A stretch of DNA of 64,000 nucleotides from Schistocerca nitens (GCF_023898315.1 NC_064619.1:501986594-502050593); one strand, 5' to 3'; shown: positions 22,119 to 33,833, numbered from the stretch's first letter. Translations and numbers: made by a program. Notes: generated by a model not told the origin, from the letters alone.

Positions 22119-23342
22119 TTGTTGTTGTTGTTGTTGTGGTCTTCAGTCCAGAGACTGGTTTGATGCAGCTCTCCATGCTACTCTATCCTGTGCTAGCTTC
22201 TTCATCTCCCAGTACCTACTGCAACCTACATCCTTCTGAATCTGTTTAGTGTATTCATCTCTTGGTCTACCTCTACGATTTTTACCCTCCACGCTGCCCT
22301 CCAATACTTCATGCCTCAGAATATGTCCTACCAACAGATCCATTCTTCTTGTCAAGTTGTGCCACAAATTTCTCTTCTCCCCAATTCTGTTCAGTACCTC
22401 CTCATTAGTTACGTGATCTACCCACCTAATTTTCAGCATTCTTCTGTAGCACTAAAATTCGAAAGCTTCTATTATATTCTTGTCTAAACTATTTATCGTC
22501 CACGTTTCACTTCCATACATGGATACACTCCATATAAATACTTTCAGTAACGACTTCCTGACACTTAAATCTATACTCGATGTTAACAAATTTCTCTTCT
22601 TCAGAAATGCTTTCCTTGCCATTGCCAGTCTACATTTTGTATTCTCTCTACTTCGACCAACGTGAGTTATTTTGCTCCCCAAATAGCAAAACTCATTTAC
22701 TACTTTAAGCGTCTCATTTCCTAATCTAATTCCCGCAGCATCACCTGTTTTAATTCGACTACATTCCATTATCCTCGTTTTGCTTTTGTTGATGTTCATC
22801 TTATATCCTCCTTTCAAGACACTGTCCATTACATTCAGCTGCTCTTCCAGGTCCTTTGCTGTCTCTGACAGAATTACAAAGTCATCGGCGAACCTCAAAG
22901 TTTTTATTTCTTCTCCATGGATTTTAATTCCTACTCCGAATTTGTGTTTTGTTTCCTTTACTGCTTGCTCAATGTGTAGATTGAATAACATCGGGTATAG
23001 GCTACAACTCTGTCTCACTCCCTTCCCGAGCACTGCTTCCCTTTCATGGCCCCCGACTCTTATAATTGCCATCTGGTTTCTGTACAAATTGTAAATAGCC
23101 TGTATTTTACCCCTGCCACCTTAAGAATATGAAAGAGAGTATTCCAATCAACATTGTCAAAAGCTTTCTCTACGTCTACAAATTCTAGAAACGGAGGCTT
23201 GCCTTCCCTTAATCTATTCTCTAAGAGAAGTCGTAGGGTCAGTATTGCCTCACGTGTTCCAACATTTCTACGGAATCCAAACTGATCTTCCTTGAGGTCG
23301 TCTTCTACCAGTTTTTCCATTCGACTGTAAAGAATTCATGTT
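22119..23342 (-). mobile_element. RTE-like LINE, 5'-truncated, inserted in Gypsy-like element A
   Basis: Begins on the left with (TTG)n, the complement of the 3' tail, and ends on the right inside the RT. Near-identical 17-bp flanks AGTATCTTAAACACTTT (22102-22118) and AGTATTTTAAACACCTT (23343-23359) are the target duplication. The same RTE family is present at 47.8-51.0 kb; both end in GCATCAAACCAGTC. Confidence 0.85.
22143..23320 (-). pseudogene. RTE-like reverse transcriptase, C-terminal part
   Basis: Three blocks in different frames. 23060-23320: DQFGFRRNVGTREAILTLR and FVDVEKAFDNVDW, with palm motif A. 22452-23087: GVRQSCSLYPMLFN (motif B) and FADDFVILSET (motif C, Asp pair present), then LGSKITHVGRS and SMYGSETWT. 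22143-22439: MLKIRWVDHVTNEEVLNRIG to the terminal WRAASNQSLD. At least two frameshifts. No endonuclease portion remains. Confidence 0.85.
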
Positions 23343-23618
23343 AGTATTTTAAACACCTTATTATTTACTAAGTTACTAACTGCTGTGACTGGGTGCCTCA
23401 CTGTTAGTTAACAGCTGGTTACCATAGTGGGTTCGTTGCGTATTTATTGAGGGGTAGGAAACTTTCATGGCATATGCAAATAATTTAGGCTCTTTTAGAC
23501 TCTGGAGGCTCTTTCGAGTTATGAGTGGTATCTTAGATATTTTACTATTTGTAAAATTTTTAAGTTACTATCTATCGTTGCTGGGAGCTAAACTGTTAGC
23601 TGGCAGCAGCATACCATA

Positions 23619-23834
23619 GTGGGGTCGTTGCGTATTTATTGTGGAGTAGGTGATTTTTCATGGTCTATTCAGGTCATAGTCGTTGAAGGTTTGAGTGTTG
23701 ATTTTCTCCTGGGCTGCGACTTCATAAGTAAGACTGGACGTATCTTGGATTATAGGCAAGAGCATTTTTACTTCAGGTGGAATTCCCCATTTCTCGGCTT
23801 GCTCAGAAGTCCTGGGTCCATTCGGTGGGTGTAG
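23619..23834 (+). pseudogene. Protease-region remnant of Gypsy-like element A
   Basis: The frame carries VVEGLSVDFLLGCDFISKTG followed by RILDYRQEHFYF, which matches the C-terminal half of retroviral-type aspartic proteases of Gypsy elements (the hydrophobic-LLGxDF segment). The catalytic DSG portion is not seen. Confidence 0.65.
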
Positions 23835-23889
23835 GGTAGGCGGAGTTTGATTTGGGGGATCTGGTGGTGGAGGAAACCCAGCAAATGTG

Positions 23890-24445
23890 AACTGAGCGGC
23901 AGCAATTCCCTCATGTCCTTACGGAGAAATTGGGAATGACCAATAAAATCTAATACGTATTCGACTGTCGGATCAAGTGCTTGTTAGGCAATCGCCCTAC
24001 CAACTGTAACCTCGCCGGCCGTAGTGGCCGTGCGGTTCTAGGCGCTACAGTCTGGAGCCGAACGACCGCTACGGTCGCAGATTCGAATCCTGCCTCGGGC
24101 ATGGATCTGTGTGATGTCCTTAGGTTAGTTAGGTTTAATTAGTTCTAAGTTCTAGGCGACTGATGACCTCAGAAGTTAAGTCGCATAGTGCTCAGAGCCA
24201 TTTGAACTGTAACCTCCCTAAATGAAGGTGCTGCATCGCGAGGATTTTTTTTCTGGCTATACCTAATGGGGGAGTTATGCCCGCTGTTGATTATCATGCT
24301 TTGAATAACAAAGTCGTTTTGGAATCTGTTTCCTTGCCCGATATGCACCATTGTATTGCACGGTTTGCCGCGGCAAGGTATTTCACCGTCATAGACCTCC
24401 AAATGGCTTACTTTCAAATTCCTCTGGCGGAGGTATCAAAGGTTT
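23890..24445 (+). pseudogene. RT start of Gypsy-like element A, split by a SINE
   Basis: Before the SINE: QFPHVLTEKLGMTNKI. After it: KMKVLHRED, then PNGGVMPAVDYHALNNKVV and ARYFTVIDLQMAYFQIPLAE, which carries the first RT Asp. A TGA stops the frame at about 24445, and the following sequence belongs to a different element. The YxDD region is absent. Confidence 0.75.
24014..24204 (+). mobile_element. tRNA-headed SINE, common family
   Basis: GCCGGCCGTAGTGGCCGTGC head, box B CAGATTCGAATCCTGCC and tail CTCAGAGCCATTTG. Perfect 12-bp target duplication AACTGTAACCTC at 24002-24013 and 24205-24216. Confidence 0.95.
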
Positions 24446-24495
24446 GACTGCGGCTCTTACAGCTTGGAACCCGTACACATTTTTTCCCTCCGCCG

Positions 24496-25410
24496 GTGTG
24501 CCCCAAGGCTCCGTCCTCTCCCCCCATTCTGTACCTTTTGAATACGGCGGACATGCTGCAGCCGTCACCCCCCGTCCACCTTCTCCAGTTTGCCGATGAA
24601 ACCGCCTTCCTTGCCCTTGCCCCCACCCTGCAGCGCTCCCAACACCTTCTCCAATCCCATCTTGACCGGTTCACCACTTGGTGCAACCAGTGGTTGCTCA
24701 AGGTCAATCCTTCCAAAACCCTGGCGATCATTGTAGGCAGAACCACCCCTTCCTTCTGCCTCCTTGATTTCTATATCACCATCTACGGCCGTCCTATCGC
24801 CCTCACTCCCACCTTTAAGTACCTTGGTGTCACCCTCGACCGTCGCCTCTCCTGGACTCCCCATCTCCGGACAATCCAAGCCAAGGCACGCTCCTGACTC
24901 CGTCTCCTTAAGCTCCTTTCCGGCCGTAAGTGGGGTCTGGACCCCTCCACCATCCTCCACACCTATAAATCCCTCATCCGCCCTATCCTTTGTTACGCCC
25001 ATCCGGCCTGGATCTCCGCCCCCCCTACCTTTTATAAATCCCTACAAATTCTTGAACGCCATGCTCTCTGCCTCGCCTATCGCATCTGTCTCCCCTCCCC
25101 CACGTGGATCCTGTATGATCTCATCCCCTTCTCCCACCTCCTCCTTTTCCTTGAAAGGATACGGATCCTGTACACCTCCCGCAAACTCGATCCTCCTCAT
25201 CCGCTTGTCTCACCCATCCTCTCCCACCCCTGCCCGCTGCCGCGCCTGTATTCCCACGTCTCACCTGGTCTCCATCTCTCCACCCTCCTTACTCTCTCCC
25301 AAGGTGGCTTCCGCCAGCTCCCCCTCCCTGATGATGTCCTCCTCCCCTCCATCTACCCCTCCTATCAACTTTGGTCCTCCCCCCCACTTCCTGTGTCCTT
25401 TCCTTTAGGC
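24496..25410 (+). pseudogene. Jockey-like RT C-terminal half
   Basis: Frame 24496-24897 carries palm motif B remnants and LLQFADETAFLAL: the expected FADD is FADE, so one catalytic Asp is Glu. Then LDRFTTWCNQWLLKVNPSKT and FKYLGVTLDRRLSWTPHL, typical of jockey-type RTs. A stop at 24895 is followed in the same frame by protein-like sequence (LLKLLSGRKWGLDP, IRPILCYAHPAW) up to about 25400. Confidence 0.78.
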
Positions 25411-25620
25411 ACCCTCGCTCCCTTCTCTTTCCTTTTCCCCCGTCCACTCCCTCCACCCCTCTTCCCCCCCTCCACCCCTCTTCCCCCAAGCTTCCCCTCC
25501 CCCTTCCTCCCTTCCCCCTATCTCCCCTGCCCATGGCATCTGCTCTCCCCTCTCCCTCTCCCACCCCCCCACCCCCCCACCCCCCCCCCCCCCGTCCTCC
25601 TCCCTTGGCAGGTCCCTAGA
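25375..25620 (+). repeat. Extreme polypyrimidine/poly(C) tract
   Basis: About 245 bases almost free of purines, including long C-runs near 25562-25594. It forms the 3' part of the jockey-like element and gives open frames on both strands that are only composition effects. Confidence 0.9.
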
Positions 25621-26039
25621 CTCGTACACGGTTAGTGAACACTCGCGCGCCGGTGATCAACGCCTCGTGTTCTGTGTGTTCCGTCGTTTTTTGCTTAAGT
25701 GGTTCAGTGTTATTCGTTTTGTGCTCCTACGTTCACGTGTGACAATTTTTCGTCTCTGTCTGTGTCCAAGTGTCTGAACAAATTTTATCTTGGACTCTAC
25801 GCCCGTGAACCCCTCCATGTATTTTAAAAAGTGTTTGCCTCCGTTTCTATGTCCACCATGTTTTTTCTCTCAATGTCTTCATTTGTATCTTTTGTGTTTC
25901 TCTGAGGCCACAGCGGTGTAGTATGCTGCTGCTGGCCTGCCTGTAAGCAGGTTTGAAAATAACAATAAAGAAAGAAAAAAAAGCACATCTGCCGGCCAGC
26001 GAGGACACAGGCCCCTAGAATTCACCCGCCGTGTCACGC

Positions 26040-26410
26040 TCATGGCTGACTACTTCCTCAGCCCCTGAATCGTGCACAAATTCAAGTATTCCAGACATGA
26101 AATTCCGATGGACGTCAGTGCCATCATAACTGACGACCTACAAGAGTCCCGCCAATCTACAGAAACAGTCGAAGTTCCACCGAAACAGGCACCTGCAACT
26201 GTAACGGAAGCACATCCGCCGGAAGTTGAAGAAAGAAACACCTTGCAGGAAAGCGAAACTAACTTGGATACTGAAGGAAGTCCGTCGAGAGGTAACTCTC
26301 CAAAGAAAAATAAGAAACGCAGGCTGGCGCCCAAAGGTGCAGAGGAGACAGCTCCCTTGCTGCGACAAAAAGCGAAGGAAATAGGTAGTAGGTTAAGCCA
26401 AGGATCGTAG
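26040..26410 (+). pseudogene. Possible LINE ORF1 fragment
   Basis: The 26072-26410 frame is hydrophilic and highly charged (PKKNKKRRLAPKG, TAPLLRQKAKEIG). Upstream in-frame sequence contains RRVTLMADYFLS before a stop. Composition and position resemble the tail of a LINE ORF1, perhaps a relative of the L1/Tx1-like elements. No domain supports this directly. Confidence 0.35.
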
Positions 26411-26692
26411 CAACACGAAAGCGTGTAATGTTCTCTGGCAGCGGGCATCCAAAGTGAAAGTTAAAAGAACATTTCGATGTAAAATGCTCACTGTAACAAA
26501 TAATTTATATGTATTTCTGTTAATTGCATTTCAAAATGACAATTTTGTGAGGAAAAAGATAATTATGAATTTTGCTGTTATAAATGATTATTCAAAGAGT
26601 GTGAAATACTATCTGTGGCGGAGGATGTGAAGACCACCACAGAAGAAACGATATGTAATGAGAAATGACAAAGACTGTACAAGAATTAGTTA

Positions 26693-26939
26693 GGTTTGGT
26701 TAGTGTTGTTTAACGTCCCGTCGACAACGAGCTCATTAGAGACGGAGCACAAGCTCGGGTTAGGGAAGGATGGGGAAGGAAATCGGCCGTGCCCTTTCAA
26801 AGGAACCATCCCGGCATTTGCCTGAAACGATTTAGGGAAATCACGGAAAACCTAAATCAGGATGGCTGGAGACGGGATTGAACCGTCGTCCTCCCGAATG
26901 CGAGTCCAGTGTGCTAACCACTGCGCCACCTCGCTCGGT
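26693..26939 (-). mobile_element. tRNA-headed SINE, second family (GTGGCGCAGTGG head)
   Basis: Minus orientation: head GAGGTGGCGCAGTGGTTAGC, box B ACGGTTCAATCCC, body with GGGAAATCACGGAAAACC on the plus strand. Perfect 13-bp target duplication CAAGAATTAGTTA at 26680-26692 and 26940-26952. A decayed relative lies at 58826-59062. Confidence 0.95.
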
Positions 26940-26952
26940 CAAGAATTAGTTA

Positions 26953-28017
26953 AGATATAAATAGGCAATATATTGTAACAGAATCGCTTGCCTTCTGCAC
27001 GGACTGAATGGGAGAGGAACCAGTGACGTTGCATTAGTCTCTTACGTAGTCTTCATTTGGCATAGGTCGATGATCAACGCCATTTGTAGCTGGGATTGTA
27101 AAAGGTGTGTAAAGATTTTAATTGTTTCTGGTAAGATATATTTATCTAGTAAAATCTGTTTGTCATAATTACTGCAAAGTTCGCACCGGACATTATCCAT
27201 TTTATTTAAGCAATTTCAGCGTTTTATTGGATATCGCTGGCGGTGTGGAGCTGCGCCGCGAGCGAGCAGTCTGCAGCAGCGGCAGATTTAAATATGCGAT
27301 CGCAATAACGACCACATCCTAAAAAGGGTACAGGTAGAAGTGAAGGAAAATAAGAAAGTGTTTCTTTTCACAGCATTTCAGATGCAGAATAAAAAGAAAT
27401 AGCAGATTTTAACTTCTGCATTCACAGGTGGATACAAGCTGCAGCTTTTGTAAATTTTCATTCAAAAAAGTGATTAAGTCTGAACATATCGTAAAGCGTA
27501 TTTAAAAGTGGATAATTTTCATGAGATCTTAGCAAAAAAAGAAAACATTTTCATGTATTAAAGATAGTCTTACGCTTTAAAGCTAGTCGGCGTATATCCA
27601 GTTAAACAAAAATCCACTGCAACGTGAAAATGTTTGCTAAGTTCGATGGACAATAACATTTTCATTCTTGCGCAAACAGCTTTAGTACTTGAATAAAAGT
27701 AAAACTTGGATCATTATTTTGGAATATTCAGAGAAATTCATTTTCATTAATCTGCAACAGAATATTTCATACGTAAAGTAATAATCACAGATGAAAAATT
27801 TGTTGCAAGCATTAATTTCTCACGTCCATCCATGTATATGTTAAGTTCAATCTCAACGGTTTCCCAATTAAATGAAACGCCAAAAGCAAAGAAAGTTTAA
27901 AACCAAACGGTCAACTCCCGAATAATTAAAACAGACAGAATCGCATTAAAAGCAACACCAGTTTCCGAGGAGCGAACCCCTTTTGCACTGGAAAAATGAG
28001 ACGTCGAAGGAAAGCTA
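26953..28017. other. AT-rich interval
   Basis: No recognisable domain. It could include 5' sequence of the following LINE, but I see nothing that proves it. Confidence 0.35.
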
Positions 28018-28394
28018 ACAAAGAAAGCATCCAGCCACCCACAAGAAATGAGTCACTCACCTGAAGATTCACTCGTCCCACCCACGACGACAACTTCAGC
28101 CAGCTGGGCAGACGAAAGCGACCATAACAATGCAGATGAAGAAATGAAAGGAGCTGCAGAAACTAAAGCAGACTGTACGCCAGTCCCAAAGGAGGCTGAT
28201 TTCTTCAACGAAGACGTCTCCGTGAACGACCTTTATAAAGAACAAGGACACACCACTGCCACGTTTGCTACCAGTGAATATTATTAAAATGCGTTTTAAA
28301 GCTGACGCTGAGAGACAAAACGGAAGAATGTTTTTAAAGTTTGATCAAGTAGAACGAACAATGTCTGACATACAAGCACAGAAGATCGCGAAAC

Positions 28395-31300
28395 CTTAAT
28401 AACATTTATAGTTCCTTTAAATTACAGAACTTAAAAGATTTTATGTATGCTTCTCACAGTGACATTATCCACTTACAAGAAGTGACGGACATTGAGTATG
28501 ATAACGTATCTGGCTTCAACGCCATAACAAACCCAGGGCATTAAACGGAAATGGGCACAAAAAATGGCTCAAATGGCTCTGAGCACTATGGGTCTTAACA
28601 TCTTAGGTCATGAGTCTCCTAGAACTTAGAACTACTTAAATCTAACTAACCTAAAGACAGCACACACATCCATGCCCGAAGCAGGATTCGAACCTGCGAC
28701 CGCAGCGGTCGCGCGGTTCCAGACTGAAGCGCCTAGAACCGCTTGGCCACTCCGGCCGGCGAAATGGGCACAGCTCTGTGCACAAAGGAGGGCATAGTAG
28801 TCCAAGATGTAATAAAACTACCCCACAGTATAGCGGCCACAATAAACAAAATACGACTCATTAACATAAATGCCCCTTCAGGGTCCAGCAACAGGCACCG
28901 CAGAGAAGAGTTCTTTAAAGAAGAAGTTGTCCCTCTGTTTGTAATTTGATATGAACACCCTATTCTAGGAGGAGATTCTAACTGTGTTTTGTATGCCAAA
29001 GACCAAACTCCCAATTTCAACAAGTACACTGAACTGGAACGTATAGTTAATGACTTAAGACTAATGGACTCGTGGGAGCATATGCACGGTGCAACCCCTG
29101 GCTTCACCCACACCACAAGTCAGTCTGCGAGCCGTCTAGACAGGATATACATAACGCAAAATTTGAAACACTTCATTTTGCAGTCCGAAGTATGACCTAC
29201 TGCTTTTTCGGGTCATGCTGCGTACATATGCATAATCAATCTGATAAAACAAGGGACCTACCAAGGTAGAGGCACATGAAAGCTCAACGTGTCACATCTG
29301 GAAGACCATGCTTGTCAGGAGGCATTTTACATAGTATGGAGAGGGTGTGAAAGCAAATTTAGCTCGTACAACTCTGCCACTGACTGGTGGCTGCAACATG
29401 CCAAACCTAAAATACTGAGGTTTTTTCAAAAATTACTCAAAAGACAAAAACTTTTCTTACAAATCAACTATAGAAGTCTACTTTCAGTGTCTAAGAGATT
29501 TGTGCAAGTCCGATGCAACAGTTGCGGACAACTACGAAGGAATTAACAAAATTAAAGGAAAAATTTTGGCACTTCGGCGTAAACAACTGGAAGGCAGCGT
29601 GCCTAGAATATAGCACAGCACGAGGTCACTTCCACTTATCATGCCAGTCGTGAAAGCAAAAAGGCGTCTCGTAAGATATTATCTGAAATAACAACTGATG
29701 ATGGAAGGAAGCTGACGAAGCTAAAGGAGATTAAAGAGGCAATCTTACACCATTTTGAATCCTTTATGTCTGGTCAGCCAGTTGACGAACAGCTTCAAGA
29801 CGAATTAATGATCAACCTCCATGGTAAAGTACGCACGCGGAAGCACACACTCTTATCTCGGAAGTAACTTAAGAAGATGTCGAAGAAGCTATATATGGAA
29901 ACATGAAAAATAAGGCTCCAGGAGTAGACGGAATTCCGGCAGAATTTTATCGCAAATTCAGTGGCCTCGTAAAAGCCACTCTCATCTGTAACGAACTACT
30001 AAACCCTGAAAATGACATCCAGAAAGAATTTCGAGAGGGGCTTGTTGTGTTAGTGCCAAAAAATACCAACACGAAAACTGTAGACGCTCTGAGGCCAATT
30101 GCGCTTTTAAACAGCGATGATTACAGAGATTGCCTAAATTCAACTGCCGACGTCTGCAAAATAAAATGTTCACTCATTTCACTCGACTTTTATAAAGACT
30201 TCGACAGGGTTAATCATCGTTTTCTCCTTCGGACCATGGGCGCAATGGGCTTCCCGTGAGATTCATTGCAATAGTAAGGAATACATTAACAAACAACTCA
30301 GCCAGATTTGTCATCAATGGACACATTAGTCGTCCGATTGAAGTCACCAGTTCCATTAGGCAAGGGTTCCGTTAGGCAAGGGTGTCCAATGTCAATGGCA
30401 GTTTTCGTCATCGCCATCGAACCCCTGCTTGCCTCCATAATGAAACATCTACCGGGACTACAAATAAACGGAGAAAAGATCGTGTGCAAGGCGTACGCTG
30501 ATGATGGTGGTTTCCTAGTCGTGAATGGCACTGAAATAGAGAGCGCACTACAAATAGTAACAAAATATGAATAGGCATCTGGTGCAAAACTCAATAGAGC
30601 AAAGTCGGGGATTTTCAGCATCGGTCTTGGAATTGGTACGCACACACAGGGTCTGTTACGCGAGCTTGTAACCATGAAATGTCTCGGTATAGATTTTAAA
30701 AGACACATTAAGCACACTATTGCTGCGAATTACCGAAAATTACTTAACAGCATACGTGCCTGTGTACAATAACATGATATTAGGAAACTCGATGAGCTTC
30801 AGAGAGTAACAGTGGCAAATGTATGCATCACTTCCAAAGTTAACTGTGTAGCACAAGTTCTGCCACTACCTGCGACTTTGTCTAAAAGCATCACATCTTC
30901 ACTACGACACTTTGTGAGTCACGGACGTATTTTCAAAGTCAAATATGACACTCTGATGCTCCCTATGAAATGTGGTGGATTAAACCTCACCGATATCAGC
31001 AAAAAGGCGCAAGTCTTCTACCTTTCTACCACACACAAAAACTTGAAAGAACCAAGTGGTACCCTTGCTGCACATTTGTTAAACGAAATAACTCCTGTTG
31101 ACGTCAGTGCACCTATAAATGTCCAAAACATACCCAGTGGACTATACCACTTGAAACACTTTTTAGTGGAATACTGCTACATACAGGCAAGGATCCCTGA
31201 AAAAGACATCAGAAAGTGAAAGAACTTTACAATAACTTGATGAAAGACAAACTCAGAAACGATGTAGAACAAAAATATACTTGTTATAACTGGGAAACAG

Positions 31301-31740
31301 TCTGAGAAAATATTCAATGCCGTTACCTGCAAACGTATGTCAAATCGACCTGGTACTTTGCTGTCAACAGGAAAATCACGACGACCTCTAAATTTCACTC
31401 TATTCGATTGGCAGAGTCAATGTAATATACCAGACACCGAAAGGCATAGATTGTTGTGTGGCAAGGTAAAAGGTATATGGCTCTACGTAAGATAAAAGAT
31501 AGCGAGCGTCAGCAGAACGACGCCCAACCCCATTGCGCTTGCTGAACTCTTAAACCCTCACAGTATACCTTACCCTAAAACAAAGCGAAACGCAATCAAC
31601 TGGTTGAAAGGCCAAATGGTGCACTACCTCCTAACTAAAGAATCAAGCAGTAGGGAGGACTTCTGGGTATACATTACAACTGAGGACCACACGTAGATGT
31701 GTACTAAAAAATACAAAGAAAATTATGCTAGTCTTTTAAC
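28395..31740 (+). pseudogene. ORF2 of LINE copy B, fragmented
   Basis: Endonuclease: SDIIHLQEV (about 28476), then after the SINE INAPSGSS (28868) and SASRLDRIYITQNL (29129). RT: NKAPGVDGIPAEFYRKF (29905), LRPIALLNSDD (30094), ISLDFYKDFDRVNH (30178, motif A), RQGCPMSMAVF (30375, motif B) and KAYADDGGF (30490, motif C). C-terminal block 30812-31219. Many stops and frameshifts, more than in copy A, so this is the older insertion. Confidence 0.8.
28560..28760 (-). mobile_element. tRNA-headed SINE, common family, inside LINE copy B
   Basis: Reverse orientation, box B GGTTCGAATCCTGC on the minus strand. Perfect 12-bp target duplication GAAATGGGCACA at 28548-28559 and 28761-28772. It splits the endonuclease region of LINE copy B. 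Confidence 0.95.
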
Positions 31741-31871
31741 TAAAACAATAATGCAAAGAATATAAGTGAATAATTTACAGTACACAATCAACTATGTCGT
31801 ATCTTAGACGAATGATTTTTGGTTAAAGGACGAGGTTTTGAAATAACAAGTTATCAGAGAAGATCATCAGT

Positions 31872-32065
31872 GCCGGCCGGAGTGGCGTAGCGGTTCTAGG
31901 CGCTACAGTCTGGAACCGCGCGACCGCTACGATCCCAGGTTCGAACCCTTCCTCGGGCATGGATGTGTGCGATGTCCTTAGGTTAGTTAGGTTTAAGTAG
32001 TTCTAAATTCTAGGGGACTGATGACCTCAGAAGTTAAGTCCCATATTACTCAGAGCCATTTTACC
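31872..32065 (+). mobile_element. tRNA-headed SINE, common family
   Basis: GCCGGCCGGAGTGGCGTAGC head, box B CAGGTTCGAACCC. Perfect 12-bp target duplication AAGATCATCAGT at 31860-31871 and 32066-32077. Confidence 0.95.
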
Positions 32066-32510
32066 AAGATCATCAGTATAGACCAGTGAAGTCCATGTGT
32101 ATATACTACTTTGTTTTGACGAAAGCGTACAACACAGCGATGAAACTGGCAGGTAGCTTTTATTTAATTCTTTCTTTATTCCTTTTTCTTTTCACAAGAA
32201 GACATACTTTATGTTAATTATGAGTCAAAATGAAGCACCAGAAGCCTACATTACATCATTACCTTTCTGAAGAAGAAAATTTTACGTCTTAGCAATAATG
32301 AGTTGTCTTATTTCTGGTTTTCTACCCACTGAGAAAGAAATTTATAGTTGTAGTTATGCTTCCATAAAAATTATGTCAGTGCCTTCTCAATGGAATTTAT
32401 ATTTATTTTTATTCAAGCCATGTTTGAAACCAAAGAGAACAGAATTGGCATACTTATTTTCTCACTCAGAAGATGCGCTGTTACACGTCATCAGCTTGAA
32501 AAAAAAAACT

Positions 32511-32596
32511 TGGTACAGCACTTGCCCGCGAATGGCAAAGGTCCCTAGTTCGAGCGTCGGTCCGGCACACAATTTTAATCTGCCAAGAGGTTTCAA
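32511..32596 (+). mobile_element. tRNA-like SINE fragment
   Basis: TTGCC...GGCAA anticodon-like stem, box B-like AGTTCGAGC, then CCGGCACACAATTTTAATCT. It follows an A-run. Resembles the tRNA-derived 3' half of a different insect SINE; no duplication seen. Confidence 0.55.
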
Positions 32597-32645
32597 GCCA
32601 CTTTTTTGAGTAATTGAATCACTCTTGTCATCAATGGTGCTTATA

Positions 32646-33307
32646 CGAGGCCTGTTCAGAAAGTAAGCTCCGATTGATTGCCAAATTGAAACCACAGTGA
32701 ACATCAGAAATGTTTTACTTGTAACAATTAGCTACACCTTTCAGCTACCTCTCTACGTAGTCGCCGTTCTGACTTAGACTTTTGTCATAGCGTTGTACCA
32801 ACTTTTCAATAGCCTCATCATAGAAGGCAGCCGCCAGTGCTTTCCGCCAATTCTCCACGCTGGCCTACACCTCGTTGTCTGTGTCAAAATGTTGTCTTCA
32901 AAGACAGCGGTTCATGTGACCAGAGATGAAACTCAGGGGGAGACAATTACGGACTGTATTGTGGGTAATCTCACTTTTCCATTTGAAAACGATGCAGGAG
33001 CATCTTCATTGCCCCTGCAGAATGCGGCTGAGAATTGTCTTCAAGAAGAAACAGCACGACAGTTATGTAAGGTTAGCTGCATAGATTCAGGCGAAATTTC
33101 TCACCAGGCCCTCGTACTTGGCGGCAGACACTATTTTCTAGACATCTTTACGCACTCACTGCGAGCTCAGAAATGAGAAGAGCGACGTGATGCTAACTGG
33201 GGTTATACTAGAGACACTACCCAACACATCTGTGCAAAGCTTTATCGGATTTTCATAGTCGTTTCCATTTCGCGACCGATCGGAGCTTACTTTCTGAACG
33301 CCCCTCG
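32646..33307. mobile_element. Mariner-type non-autonomous element (MITE-like)
   Basis: TA duplications at 32644-32645 and 33308-33309. Terminal inverted repeats share TTCAGAAAGTAAGCTCCGAT. Near the left end, the minus strand can be read as a remnant of a mariner-like transposase (LVQRYDK). No intact transposase, so it would need one supplied in trans. Confidence 0.85.
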
Positions 33308-33833
33308 TATATTTTTCATGTATTGTAGTCGGGCATATAATAAGACAGACTGTGTCCATCGCGGTAGTAAACGCCGCTGTTTCGCCAGATAACGGACGGG
33401 CTGCAGGTCCGGCCGTCTCGTAATCATAGTCATATTGTTCGCTGTTTTGAACTACAGCACTTCAGACTTCTTTTGCAAAGATTGAAAGCTTATTCAACTT
33501 AAGGTTTAAGGTCAAAAGAATTTTGCAAATTTGTTCATTTTGTTAAAGAAAATTTTAAGGTTAAATGCTTCGATTATCAGCAAAACACGTTTTATATATT
33601 GTTAAATAAACAGGTTGTGAGCCAATAAAGTGTTCCTTAATTCCAGTAAGGACCACGTATCACGCATCAACTCAAAATCGCTTTCGGCATCTTCAGATGA
33701 CTGACTGCGGAAGAAGCGACCCTACGAATGCCTTCCTGCTCGTGTAACACCTCAGTGTAGAATTTGAGTTTGTCGTTGGTCGCCCAGTCTTCACCAAAGT
33801 GGAGCTCCAAAAGCTTTTTGACGTCTCCGAGTT

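Larger units (their letters stand above)
22060..23650 (+). repeat. Direct duplication in the protease region of element A, one copy split by the RTE insertion
   Basis: Copy 1 is 22065-22118 plus 23343-23455; copy 2 is about 23490-23650. Shared landmarks in order: CTTTTAGACTCTG, GTATCTTA, AAGTTACTA, TACCATAGTGGG and TCGTTGCGTATTTATTG. Copy 2 keeps the unoccupied RTE target site (GGTATCTTAGATATTTT). Confidence 0.75.
20714..24445 (+). mobile_element. Gypsy-like LTR retrotransposon A, internal region, heavily interrupted
   Basis: Gag, zinc-knuckle remnant, protease tail and RT fragments follow each other in order on the plus strand, separated by a SINE (21803-21968), an RTE LINE (22119-23342) and another SINE (24014-24204). 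The RT ends abruptly at about 24445, where a jockey-like LINE begins. No LTRs were identified. Confidence 0.75.
24446..25981 (+). mobile_element. Jockey-like LINE, 3' half, C-rich
   Basis: Starts inside the RT (GVPQGSVLSP region, about 24497) and continues through a long proline/serine-coding, C-rich segment to AACAATAAAGAAAG plus an A-run at about 25981. 5'-truncated, directly abutting the Gypsy RT. No target duplication recognised. Confidence 0.75.
28018..31760 (+). mobile_element. L1/Tx1-like LINE, copy B, old and split by a SINE
   Basis: Same order as copy A: hydrophilic ORF1 tail (28048-28287), endonuclease, RT and C-terminal region, all as scattered frames. Block-by-block correspondence with copy A supports kinship: KDQTPNFNKYTELE against KDQSPNFNYCRELH, and HGRIFKVKYDTL against QGHLFKVKYTTL. 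It ends near 31740 in LLTKTIMQRI. Confidence 0.78.

Noticed and set aside
24014..24100. tRNA gene candidates at the box B sites of SINEs
   Set aside because: They are followed by the conserved SINE body and flanked by target duplications; acceptor stems do not close.
24764..25635. Long Pro/Ser-rich plus-strand frames and Gly/Glu-rich minus-strand frames
   Set aside because: Produced by the polypyrimidine composition; the jockey-like RT frame explains the coding signal.
26040..28290. Joining the 26-kb ORF1-like fragment and the 28-kb ORF1 tail as one gene
   Set aside because: More than 1.6 kb of non-coding sequence and a SINE separate them, and no shared motif proves continuity.
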